The notes below the pieces were generated by a model. That model saw only the letters and a program-made list of their open reading frames with translations, ran no database searches and was not told where the DNA came from. This document shows positions 1-9,479 of a DNA stretch of 64,000 bases, piece by piece. The position numbers were made by a program, and so were the translations under genes. How positions within the stretch are numbered: the stretch's first letter is position 1; each line of letters opens with the position of its first letter. The stretch covers positions 1,555,525 through 1,619,524 of the forward strand of contig JAWRVZ010000156.1 of the NCBI GenBank assembly GCA_037043235.1, written 5' to 3'. The DNA comes from Rhodeus uyekii (lineage: Eukaryota; Chordata; Actinopteri; Cypriniformes; Acheilognathidae).

Positions 1-1566
1 GCACTGAGCAAAACAATGTGTTGTGCATTGAGAAATAGCATGAACTAGTTTGTTGTATTGCATTGCATTGTGCACAGAAGTCATTCTCATGTGCAAATGC
101 ATTATTGCTTTGCATTGGTCGAGTTAAACAATCAGTTGCGTTGTGGCAAATAGCATTGTGCACTGTGCATTGCATTGCATTGTGCACAGAACAAATTATC
201 ATGTGCATATGCATTATTGCTTTGGATTGGTCGAGTTAAACAATCAGTTGCGTTGTGACAAATAGCATGAACTATTTTGTTGCAGTGCATTGCTAACTTT
301 GTGCAGAGAACTAATCTGTGCAAATGTGATATTTCATTGCACTGAGCAAAACAATATGTTGTGCATTGAGAAATAGCATGAACTAGTTTGTTGTATTGCA
401 TTGTATTGTGCACTGTGCATTGCATTGCATTGTGCACAGAACTCATTCTCATGTGCAAATGCATTATTGCTTTGCATTGGTCGAGTTAAACAATCAATTG
501 CGTTGTGGCAAATAGCATTGTGCACTGTGCATTGCATTGCATTGTGCACAGAACTAATTCTCATGTGCATATGCATTATTGCTTTGCATTGGTCGAGTTC
601 AACAATCAGTTGCGTTGTGACAAATAGCATTTTGCACTGTGCATTGCATTGCATTGTGCACAGAACTAATTATCATGTGCATATGCATTATTGCTTTGCA
701 TTGGTCGAGTTAAACATTCAGTTGCGTTGTGACAAATAGCATTGTGCACTGTGCATTGCATTGTGCACAGAACTAATTCTCATGTGCATATGCATTATTG
801 CTTTGCATTGGTCGAGTTAAACAATCAGTTGCATTGTGACAAATAGCATGAACTATTTTGTTGCAGTGCATTGCTAACTTTGTGCATAGAACTAATCTGT
901 GCACATGTGATATTTCATTGCACTGAGCAAAACAATGTGTTGTGCATTGAAAAATAGCATGAACTAGTTTGTTGTATTGCATTGCATTGTGCACTATGCA
1001 TTGCATTGCATTGTGCACAGAAGAAATTCTCATGTGCATATGCATTATTGCTTTGCATTGGTCGAGTTAAACAATCAGTTGCGTTGTGACAAATAGCATT
1101 GTGCACTGTGCATTGTATTGCATTGTGCACAGAACTAATTCTCATGTGCATATGCATTATTGCTTTGCATTAGTCGAGTTAAACAATCAGTTGCGTTGTG
1201 ACAAATAGCATGAACTATTTTGTTGCAGTGCATTGCTAACTTTGTGCATAGAACTAATCTGTGCACATGTGATATTTCATTGCAGTGAGCAAAACAATGT
1301 GTTGTGCATTGAGAAATAGCATGAACTAGTTTGTTGTATTGCATTGTGTACTGTGCATTGCATTGCATTGTGCACAGAACTCATTCTCATGTGCATATGC
1401 ATTATTGCTTTGCATTGGTCGAGTTAAACAATCAGTTGCGTTGTGACAAATAGCATTGTGCACTGTGCATTGCATTGCATTGTGCACAGAACTAATTATC
1501 ATGTGCATATGCATTATTGCTTTGCATTTGGTCGAGTTAAACAATCAGTTGCGTTGTGAGAAATAG
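1..1566 (+). repeat. Left satellite array, forward orientation
   Basis: Complex satellite made of recurring words such as TGCATTGCATTGTGCAC, GGTCGAGTTAAACAATCAG and GCACTGAGCAAAACAATG. Units of about 110 bp (the GTCGAGTTAAACAATCAG spacing) alternate with longer stretches containing GATATTTCATTGCACTGAGC, giving composite periods near 360 bp. The orientation matches the large array at 53.9-64 kb. Reading frames of 60-110 codons on the minus strand (M-H-L-H-M-R..., rich in H, C, N and Q) are a by-product of the repeat and repeat with it; they are not proposed as genes. The array runs off the left edge of the window. Confidence 0.95.
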
Positions 1567-1985
1567 CATTGCACAGTGCACAATGCAATGCAACGCAACA
1601 AATTAGTTACATGCACAAAGTAAGCAATGTAATGTAATTAGTTCTGTGCACAATGCAATGCAATGCACATTGCACAATGCAATGTAATACAACAAACTAG
1701 TTCATGCTATTTCTCAATGCACAACATAATGTTTTGCTCAGTGCAATGAAATATCACATGTGCACAGATTAGTTCTTGCACAAAGTTAGCAATGCACATG
1801 ATATGCACATGATAATTAGTTATGGGCACAAAAGCAGTGCAATGCAACAAATTAGTTCTGTGCACAAAGTCAGCAATGCAATGCATATTTTATGCTATTT
1901 GTCAATGCATAACAGATTGCAAATATCACATATGCAAAAATTCATTATATGCACAAAGTAATGCATACTATTATTCTTTTTATTC
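1567..1985 (-). repeat. Degenerate satellite, inverted, outer edge of left palindrome arm
   Basis: The same satellite family continues but reads as the reverse complement (GTGCACAATGCAATGCA, TGCTCAGTGCAATGAAATATC). The flip occurs at about 1566-1575, at a GTGCAC-type self-complementary word. These units are more diverged than those at 1-1566. They align in inverted orientation with about 53560-53965, so they belong to the palindrome arm and mark its outer end. Confidence 0.85.
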
Positions 1986-1989
1986 ACAG

Positions 1990-3720
1990 TTGTATCTAAA
2001 ATAGCTAAAATAATTGTATTTTGAGTGTTTTTTTTCTATTCCTAAAAAACTAAAATCCTTTTATTTGTGGCACATAAAAACAAAAGAAAGAAGAAAAGTA
2101 TTTTATTTTATCTATATAAAATGAAAGGCAAATTATGGCAACCAAAATTAATTTTGTCAGCGTAATTAATTTATTATTCATTATTCACTATTATTCACTA
2201 TTATTATTCACTATTATTCATTGTAATAATTATCCAAAATGTGCACCCCTTTATAATAAAAAAGCAAGACTTTATGTAAACGACTTTAAAGACCTACATT
2301 TACGAGCAGTATATGCATTTACTGGAACAATTTTATTAATTGGATAATTAATTGTAATCCAAAATGTGCACCCCTTTATAATAAAAAAAGCAAGACTTTA
2401 TGTAAACGACTTTAAAGACCTACATTTACCAGCAGTATATGCATTTACTGGAACAATTTTAACATAAAAAACAAAAACAACTACAGCCACTAGATGTCAG
2501 CTAAGGATTACACAATGAGCCTTTTGCCAATGATATTTTTTTAAGTTAGTTCTTTAAGGCTATACAGTGGAATGAAACAGATTATTGAGTGCTATTTCTT
2601 CAGTCCAGTAACAATGATGCAAAGAGAACTATTATTCTTTAGTGCACAAGTGAAGGAATTATTTCTAGTAAACATAATTGAAACAGAGTATTATGAAACA
2701 GAACTGTTGACTTATTATTTGGTCTTGCTGCCTAGAAATGAATACTGGTCTGTAACTGTTATTGATAATTGTCACGCCCTTAGCAGCCATTTAGATTACA
2801 TTACCTTAGCAACTGTGCAGGGTAACACATTTTTTAAGGACATGAATTTTAACTTATGAATTGATTGTCTGCTGTTTACCTTTAACTGCTTTCTCCATTT
2901 CTTTAGATGTCATTCACAGTATATCATCTTGTAGCTAAAATAGCTGTATGTTGAGTGTTTTTCTTCATTCCTAAAAAACTAAAATCCTTTTATTTGTGGC
3001 ACATAAAAATAAAATGTGGAAGGAAAACAAAAAGAAAAAAGAAAAGTATTTTATTTTATCTATATAAATGAAAGGCAAATTATGGCAACCAAAATTAGTT
3101 TTGTCAGCGTAATTAATGTAATTAATTGTACTAATTATCCAAAATGTACACCCCTTTATAAAAAATAAAAAAAATAAAAACTTTATGTAAACAGATAATT
3201 GAAACAGAGTATTATGAAACAGAACTGTTGACATTATTTGGTCTTGCTGCCTAGAAATGTATACTGGTCTGTAACTGTTATTGTTAACTGTTACTGTAAT
3301 TGTCACGCCCTTAGCAGCCATTTAGATTATTACATTACCTTAGCAACTGTGTAGGGTAACACATTTTTTAAGGACATTAGTTTTAACTCATGAATTGATT
3401 GTCTTCTGTTTACCTTTAACTGGTTTCTGCATTTCTTTTGCTATGTCATTCACAGTATATCATCTTGTAGCTAAAATAGTTGTATTTTGAGTGTTTTTCT
3501 TCTATTCCTAAAAAACTAAAATCCTTTTAATTGTTGCACATAAAAACAAAATGTGGAAGGAAAAAAGAAAAGTATTCGATATTTTATTGTCTAAGTAGTA
3601 CTAGATATTATTTTATTTTATCATTTGTCATTTGAAAGGCAAATTATGGCAACCGAAATTAGTTTTGTCTCCGTAGTTGGGTCTATTCCAACCATATTAT
3701 TATTGTTAAAGTAAAAGCTA
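1990..3720. repeat. AT-rich tandem-duplicated block, no gene
   Basis: A module beginning near TAGCTAAAATA and containing CCTAAAAAACTAAAATCC occurs three times, at about 1996, 2931 and 3467. A nested copy pair of about 118 bp (CCAAAATGTGCACCCC...CATTTACTGGAACAATTTT) lies at about 2235-2345 and 2355-2465. The mirrored right-arm block (about 52560-53600) has one fewer long unit, which accounts for about 730 bp of the arm length difference. Short frames such as 2572-2859 resemble no known family and are not supported as genes. Confidence 0.75.
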
Positions 3721-3816
3721 TCCGAAAAAGGGTTAATTATAAAGTGTATGAGCCAGGGCTTAAAGAGCTTCTCTTTAACGTTTTGTTATTTTCCAAGACT
3801 ACGACATACATATATA

Positions 3817-3945
3817 CATTTGGCAGACGCTTTTATCCATTGCACCTAAGGAGCACATCGAATCAGTTGTCATTTTCCCTGGGATCGAAGCCATGTCTTT
3901 GGTGTTGGAAGCACCAATGCTCTACTGATTGAGCTAAAAGAAAGC
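3817..3945 (-). repeat. tRNA-derived SINE with L2-type 3' tail (left arm)
   Basis: On the minus strand the sequence starts with a tRNA-like head. It has an A-box-like TAGCTCAATCAGTAGAGC and a B-box-like GGCTTCGATCCC, the two internal RNA polymerase III promoter elements. It ends with GGATAAAAGCGTCTGCCAAA, the tail shared by fish SINEs and their L2 partner LINEs. This is the expected layout of a SINE mobilised by L2 machinery. The mirrored copy is at 52319-52447. The head is too diverged for a functional tRNA. The exact SINE family name was not assigned. Confidence 0.8.
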
Positions 3946-4180
3946 TTTACAGGAGCAGAAGCAGGTTTAGCAGAGGTCTATAGAGGAAAATGTTATCCAA
4001 ATACGGTACTTCTGAATTTCCATGAATTTGTCTATGAGAGGAGGAAAACGCAAGGGGATTAAATATGAATGAATGGAGAATAAATGTCTGCTTACCACTC
4101 CACAAGAAAAATCGCTATATTGCAGACCTAAAAGCGACCTTAGCTGCATGCAGATAAGACCTTGCGACGGGCCTCTGCTA

Positions 4181-4243
4181 CCTGGGAGCGAACCCGCGAG
4201 CCCTTGAAAGCACCGACGCTTCACTGACTGCGCCACAGGACAG
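4181..4243 (-). repeat. Second tRNA-like SINE head (left arm)
   Basis: The minus strand reads GTCCTGTGGCGCAGTCAGTG...GCGGGTTCGCTCCCAG, resembling the A-box and B-box of a tRNA-derived SINE promoter. The mirrored right-arm copy at 52028-52092 has a better B-box, GCGGGTTCGGTCCCAGG. No SINE body or tail was delimited, so this may be a truncated copy. The spurious minus-strand frame at 3967-4446 runs across it and is not a gene. Confidence 0.55.
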
Positions 4244-4309
4244 CTGCTGCAATGACGTCGGTAAAACACCAATTGTATGCGCTTGCGTGACGTGATGTAC
4301 GGTATCGCA

Positions 4310-4880
4310 ACGTAAATTAACCGAGTGAAAGGCCTCGAATGCCGGAATTGGTTCACTAGAAAGAGTTGAAAAAAACGGAAGACTTCAAAAGCCTTGACTT
4401 CAAAGACTGAACTGTTGTTTATTGCAACGTTGAGCCGATCAACCAATCACAGGCATTTATGTTGAGCAGCCGAATGCACACACGTGCTGATTGGCTGTAG
4501 CAATCAACTTCATGGACCTGTTTGACCATCACGGAGTAAGGTTGAGGGCTGTAGTCCAGTGTGCTACTTTATAATGTCTCTGTATTCTAATGTCTCTGTA
4601 TGTGTGCTTGATAAGGCAAGGACACACATGTGATCTGATTTTACACGGATGCCTGGATATGACAATGAAAGGTGTCGAATCGGTTCACTTCAAATCAAAG
4701 TTTTTTTTTTGTTTTTTAACAAAGACTTTGAACACGTTGTTTTTTGCTACGCTGCAAGCAGTTCAACCAATCATAAGGTGTTTACGTTGAGCTGACGATT
4801 GCAATGTCCAATCACAGACATTTGTGCTAGATTGTTTTCTATATATTAAAAGACTGCCACGGACAGGAGCGAGATCTCAG
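4310..4880 (+). promoter_or_regulatory. CCAAT-box-rich repeated block with TATA-like element
   Basis: Related units of about 100 bp, each starting near a GGTTCACT word and containing AACCAATCA, occur at about 4345-4480 and 4670-4800. CCAAT or ATTGG boxes are seen near 4442, 4489, 4766 and 4808. They are followed by a TATA-like CTATATATTAAAAG at 4839-4852, so any start site would lie near 4870. The arrangement resembles an RNA polymerase II promoter or an LTR U3 region, but no downstream gene was found. The mirrored block is at about 51400-51960. A related unit (GAATCGGTTCACTTCAAAT) occurs near 25465 and 42733. Promoter function is inference. Confidence 0.35.
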
Positions 4881-5754
4881 ACTCAACGAATGCCGTGACG
4901 AAAGGACGACCTGGAAGACGAACAGACCCATTTTAAAATCTTCTACCGAACACAACATACGTTAATTTTCTCAACTATCTGGTTTTCACCCCAAGTCCTT
5001 ATAGTGTGGCTGGGTGCGAGAAGTGGTGTCCTGTGTCATCAATGACAGATGTGTAACAACTGCCAAGGTAGATGAAATGGTTTTCATTAGCAATAAAGTT
5101 TCCTACTTTCTTTCTTTCACTGTTGCATCAGATTTAATTTTGCTTGCAAATTTCTCACTGCGTATATTTTAAAGTTGGTATCCAACAGTTTGGACCAAAA
5201 ATATTTTCATTTAACATTTTTATAAACTTTTGTTACCGGAACAGATCTTGCAAAATGCTCTTTATTGATGTCCTACACCTGTATGGAAAAGCTAAGATTA
5301 TAGAATTATGTTTTTCTACAGAAAATTCACTAAAAAACCCCAAACAGAGGTCAGGTATTGTTACATATATTATCGGAAAACTGTTGGATACCACCTTTAA
5401 GCAGGCACATAATATACATGGATATAATGCTTTATAATTGCAGCGCTTTATGGGTGTCAGACCATTACTCGCATCGTCTGAGTGTCGTGGGATGGTTTTT
5501 ATTCACTGTAGATCCGGATAACCACATCCATGTGATCTAATCATGATCTACATTGTTCACCTTTAATTTTATTAGGTTATTGATGGGCAAGAAGCAAATA
5601 GTGTCATAGCTGGAAGGCTTGATGTCCGCTCGGCCGATGTTAGAGATCCATTTCTCACGTCTGGCCTTTACCAGCTGTTGCGTACGATCACATAAATGTG
5701 CGTGTGTGTTGCAGACATCTCAGTTATTGTAATCAAGGAATCAAGTAAGTGCCC
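4881..5754. other. No recognisable gene; highly conserved between arms
   Basis: AT-rich DNA with short frames only. The stretch 5358-5540 encodes the same 60 residues as the mirrored minus-strand stretch 50716-50898, which shows very high arm-to-arm identity. No domain is recognisable in it. The frame at 5144-5437 has a mirror that opens further upstream, but it also matches nothing recognised. Confidence 0.6.
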
Positions 5755-7082
5755 AAATAACCCAAATAAGTGCATTGCTTAAGTGGGAAAAAAAATCACA
5801 CATTTAGAAGAAAAAAACTTGATTCCTCTGAAAAATTTAATTGATTTTTTTAAAATATATTTTTCTGTAGTTGCTAAAGTTGCTCAGGGTATCTAGGAAC
5901 TTTTAATTAGTAATTCATTACTTGCAGTTTCCCTGGGGTATACATATGACGTGACACAGAAGCCTAATTCTCTTACCCCATTTATCAACATAGCAAAGAC
6001 AAAAGAACACACCATTCAAGTAAGGCAGATGTGTGTCGACATTCACAAGTCAGACAATGGCTACGAGAAAATAGCCACTCGCCTTAATTTGCACCGTGTA
6101 TACAGTCAGAGGACTCATTAAGAGGTTTAAAACAACTGGAACAGTGACAAACAAGGCTGGAAGAGGTCCCATGTTTATCTTGCCACAACCCTCAGTGAGG
6201 AGGATGGTAAAGAGAAGTAAAAAAATGTCCTAAGCTCACTGTCACATAATTGCATCAAAGAGGGGCATCTTGGGGTCACAAAGTTGTCTCTAAAACAACC
6301 ATCAGATGCTCCCTACATGCCAACCAGCTGTTTGGGAGGATGCAAGGAAAAAAAACCTTTTCTCGGATTATGCCGAAAAGCACCTCATTTCCACCGTGAA
6401 GTATGGTGGAGGATCTGTGATGCTGTGGGACTGTTTCTCCTCCAAAGGCCCTGGGAACCTTGTTAGGATGCATGGCATTATGAACGCTTTGAAGTACAAG
6501 GACATTTTAAAATAAAAACCTGATGGCCTCTGCCAGAAAGCTGAAGATGGGTCGTCATTGGGTAGTTCAGCAGGATAACAAATGGCAAAATCTACACAAA
6601 AATGGTTCAGCAGTCACAAACTCAAGGTCCTCCCATGCCATCTCAGTCCCAAGACCTCAACCCAGTCCAAAACCTGTGGGGCGAGCTAAAGAGGAGAGTG
6701 CATAAGAGAGGACCCAGGACACTGGATGATCTAGAAAGATTGTGCAAAGAAGAATGGTCAAAGATCCCTCTCTCTGTGTTCTCCAATCTTGTGAAATGTT
6801 ATAGGAGGAGATTAAGAGCTGTATTGTTGGCAAAAGGGGGTTGTACAAAGTATGAACATCAGGGGTGCCAATAAATGTGGGTCATATGATTTCAAGGTTT
6901 TTTTTGTTCTTCTAAATGTGTGATTTATTTATTTTTTCCACCAAAGTAATGCACTTAAATGAAAGGTTGGATTTTTCTCTTTTTTTGCAATTGGGTTCCA
7001 CGTTGTTTAAAAACAAAAGAGAATTTTTAGAAGTCCACGATCACATCTTAAACAGGGGTGCCAATAATTGTGGAGGGCACTG
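5755..7082 (+). mobile_element. Tc1-like DNA transposon, decayed, left-arm copy
   Basis: The 3' terminal inverted repeat ends at CAGTGCCCTCCACAATTA (minus-strand reading) at 7082, next to a TA, as expected for Tc1/mariner target duplication. Internal TIR words (AATCACACATTTAGAAGAA) face each other at about 5798-5815 and 6905-6925. The outer 5' TIR is missing, so that end is approximate. Transposase pieces on the plus strand include a GGSVMLWDCFSSKGPG block (about 6400-6450) and a DLNPVQNLWGELKRRV block (about 6652-6700) typical of the DD34E catalytic core. They are separated by stops and frameshifts. The mirrored copy is at 49174-50501. Confidence 0.85.
6284..6874 (+). pseudogene. Tc1-like transposase remnant
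   Basis: Two frames preserve the middle and C-terminal parts of a Tc1 transposase. The first (about 6306-6515) has YGGGSVMLWDCFSSKGPG, found around the second catalytic Asp region. The second (6602-6874) has SQDLNPVQNLWGELKRRV leading to a usual C-terminus ending near TKYEHQGCQ. The N-terminal paired-type DNA-binding part is only vaguely detectable upstream (about 6010-6200). No continuous frame remains, so it cannot be autonomous. The 90-residue C-terminal frame is identical in the mirrored copy (49383-49655, minus strand). Confidence 0.85.
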
Positions 7083-7084
7083 TA

Positions 7085-8097
7085 TATAATACTACTGAAT
7101 ATCATAACTTCCGTCTCGGTCCATGTGATCACAAAAGGAAGTTTTGGAAGAAATCTCTGCTCTCTACCTTTTCTACTGATGTCCATACTGCTAAATAATT
7201 GCATTTCCTCACCAAAATTAACAGCGCTTCTAACATGCATGCACTTTTCAAAACATTCAGCTCCCTCCACCCTTCCACCTCTTTAACTGCCAATGATTTT
7301 GCCCATTTCTTTATTAACAAAACTGCAACTATCAGCAGTCAGTAGATCTGTCTGCTGTCTTTGACACTGTTAATCATCAATCATATCCTTCTATCTACCC
7401 TCTCGTCACTAGGCATCCTCTTCAGTGGTTTGAATCCTATCTCACGGATGGGTCCTTCAGGTTTGCATTGTGGGGGGAGGTCTCCAAAGAATCTCAACTG
7501 GTCACCGTGGACCACACTTGGACCACTTCTCTTCTCCACGTACACCACATCACTGGGTCCCATCATAGAGGCACACGGCTTCTCCTATCACCACTAAGCC
7601 AACGACACACAGCTTTACCTGCCGTTTCAACCAGCTGTGATCACACGATGGCTGCGAAAATCACAAGCTGGCTAGCGGACATCTCGGCATGGATGACAGA
7701 GCATCATCTGCAGTTCAACCTGGCAAAGACGGAGCTGCTAGTCTTTTCCGCTGATCCAACACTACAGTATGATTTCACCGTCCAGATCGGTACTACCATG
7801 GTTACCCCTTTAAGGTCTGCCAGAACTCTTGGAGTTATCTTTAAGGACCAGCTGACCTTCAAAGAACACATCTCTTCCATGAGCATCTAATATGACACAC
7901 ACGCACAATTTTTTTTTTATTAATTCTCTTACTCCCTCTATTCCCCATGCTTGTACTACTTTTGTATGTAATGTTCGAAACTTTGTATTCTAAGCACTAT
8001 GCACTTTTGTATCTTCAGGACAGATCGCTTTCTGAATTCCTCAAGTTGTAAGTCGCTATGGATAAAAGCGTCTGCTAAATGAATAAATGTAAATGTA
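7085..8097 (+). mobile_element. L2-clade LINE fragment, left-arm copy
   Basis: A 5'-truncated non-LTR retrotransposon. The reverse transcriptase C-terminal part is readable at 7468-7890 (SWLADISAWMTEHHLQFNLAKTELLVF...TLGVIFKDQLTFKEHI), followed by a 3' UTR. It ends with GGATAAAAGCGTCTGCTAAATG near 8060-8080 and a short AAATGTAAATGT tail, the typical fish L2 end. The region expected to encode YADD (about 7585-7605) reads with a stop and Asn instead of the first Asp, so the catalytic site is lost. Compared with the right arm (47690-49171), about 463 bp are missing at about 7340, including RT motif A. Confidence 0.88.
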
Positions 8098-8098
8098 A

Positions 8099-8099
<1 letters not shown>

Positions 8100-8138
<39 letters not shown>
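8100..8138. repeat. (TA)n microsatellite
   Basis: About 20 TA dinucleotides directly after the L2 tail. The mirrored right-arm site (near 47690) lacks it, which explains about 41 bp of arm length difference. Confidence 0.95.
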
Positions 8139-8139
<1 letters not shown>

Positions 8140-8149
8140 AAATAGATGG

Positions 8150-8400
8150 TAAAGAGAAATGTTTCAATGAAGGTAAAATAATATCAAATACTCTGCTAGT
8201 ATAAAGTTGATTTTACACTATAAGATTGTGCTGCTGGTATCATGTCTGGGATGGATAAGATTTCAAACATGTTTTTAAATAAATATTTCAGGTGAATTGT
8301 CACGTTCAGTTGCTTTGTCTTTATTGAATTATGACTTACTGGCACATTAAGGAAACTTTCTTGTGAACTTCAGAGAAGATACAGGTATATTCACAAATGG
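8150..8400 (+). repeat. Module M, copy 1 (diverged)
   Basis: A module containing GTAAAGAGAAATGTTTCAATGAAG, AATATTTCAGGTGAATTG and AGAAGATACAGGTATATTCAC. Related copies lie inverted at about 11100-11620 and direct at about 17400-17860. This copy keeps only the first half. The mirrored right-arm copy is at about 47440-47690. No coding potential was recognised. Confidence 0.7.
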
Positions 8401-8579
8401 TGCATTAAGATCCTGCATAGTTTTTACATACTAAAAATAAACCTGACTAGTGACTTTTTATATGCTAAAAAAATCAACATTATTGCGTTTTGAGTGTGTC
8501 GAGTACTACCACTATGGGGATTAAAGAAGTTATACGTGTTTGTTGCCAACTTGTGAGCCAAGATAAGAACCCACTTTGA

Positions 8580-8831
8580 TCATTCACTTCTCTGTTTTTC
8601 TATTTCTTGAGCAATCCTTGACATGTTTTTTAAACCTTCATCAATCAAATGTCCATCTGTGTCATTGTCAGGGATGAATGTGGCCCCACGAATTGGCATT
8701 TCCTGCCTTTGCTCAGTTATCCTCAGTTGCTGATCCTGGAAGAGAGCATTTCCTGTGTGATAAGTGAGAGAATAGGCTGCACGGAACACGAATTGCAGAG
8801 AGTCATCATCAAATTCAAGCGTGGCACACAA
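8580..8831 (-). CDS. Unrecognised 83-codon frame (left arm)
   Basis: ATG-initiated frame of 83 codons ending QEIEKQRSE then a stop. The mirrored frame at 47003-47254 (plus) has the same length and differs at only a few residues. The protein is acidic and polar, with the segments LEFDDDSLQF and ATFIPDNDTDGHL. No membrane segment, signal peptide or known motif is recognisable. It could be a decayed exon or part of an unidentified transposon protein. Upstream of the mirrored frame a TTTTTCGTAG resembles a splice acceptor, but stops interrupt the frame. Real expression is doubtful. Confidence 0.25.
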   Translation of the reverse strand: MCATLEFDDDSLQFVFRAAYSLTYHTGNALFQDQQLRITEQRQEMPIRGATFIPDNDTDGHLIDEGLKNMSRIAQEIEKQRSE

Positions 8832-8991
8832 TTTTTGCTGATTTCAATGGCAATAAATTGCACGGGTAATATCTACGAAAAATGTTGAAATGGAGTTGTT
8901 TAATTTTAGTAGATATAAAAAGTTTGTGAGGAAAAGACCATAAGTTATTTAATGCAGAGTTCAGATAACATAGGCTACGCTCCATTTAGAT

Positions 8992-9075
8992 CAGGGGTCT
9001 CAAACGTGCAGCCGGCGAAACAATATTTTGTGCCCCCCAAGACAAAATGAAAGTTTAATGTTAGTGTGGCCCACG
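8992..9075 (+). mobile_element. hAT-like terminal fragment (CAGGGGTCTCAAAC)
   Basis: CAGGGGTCTCAAACGTGCAG followed by a GGCCCACGAGTTTTGAA stretch resembles one end of the hAT/Charlie-type elements of fishes, whose ends begin CAGGGGTSTCAAA. No matching opposite end was found, so it is a truncated copy. The mirrored copy is at about 46760-46853. The middle palindrome copy stops inside this stretch (34092). Confidence 0.5.
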
Positions 9076-9084
9076 AGTTTTGAA

Positions 9085-9479
9085 TGAATAGCTATTTACT
9101 GCGCTGGGTGTGGAAGGTTCCTTTTTTGTGCAATTTGAACAAACCAACCAATCACAGTGGGGGATATGACTCCCAGGGGCGGGGTAACCGGCCGAGCTTG
9201 ATGCAGACAGAGAAACATTTCACAACCATGTACATGAGCACATGCAACATCACATTTGTCAAAGCCGTCATAGAATTATTACTTCTTGTTGTGTTTGAAA
9301 TTGAGCATGTTTGACTTTGAGCTGGACGGAGTCCTTGTCACTGTTATAGCGTTTAGTGTCATGCAGATTGTATTTTGTTTTTCCATCATTTGAAATGGGC
9401 TGATTTGCATAAAAATTGAAAGCTATATGATTGTCACCCATGTGTGGATGATTACGTTATCATGAAGATTTAGCAAATT
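9085..9479. other. No recognisable gene
   Basis: This stretch contains a CCAATCACAGTGGGGG word and a small GC-rich patch (GGGGCGGGGTAACCGGCC at about 9177). It is shared with the middle copy (33670-34080). In the right arm most of it is lost, through a deletion of about 796 bp that joins positions equivalent to about 9277 and 10063. Confidence 0.6.

Noticed and set aside
2135..3321. Small frames in the AT-rich tandem block as possible genes
   Set aside because: They cross tandem duplications, change between arms and contain low-complexity I/Y/L/F runs from TTATT repeats.
3817..3945. Functional tRNA gene
   Set aside because: The A-box and B-box are present but the arms do not fold into a proper cloverleaf and the sequence runs into an L2-type SINE tail.
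8580..8888. Overlapping plus-strand 79-codon frame at 8649-8888 (mirrored at 46946-47185)
   Set aside because: It overlaps the 83-codon minus-strand frame antisense. Neither matches a known family, and only the one with acidic, protein-like composition was listed, at low confidence.
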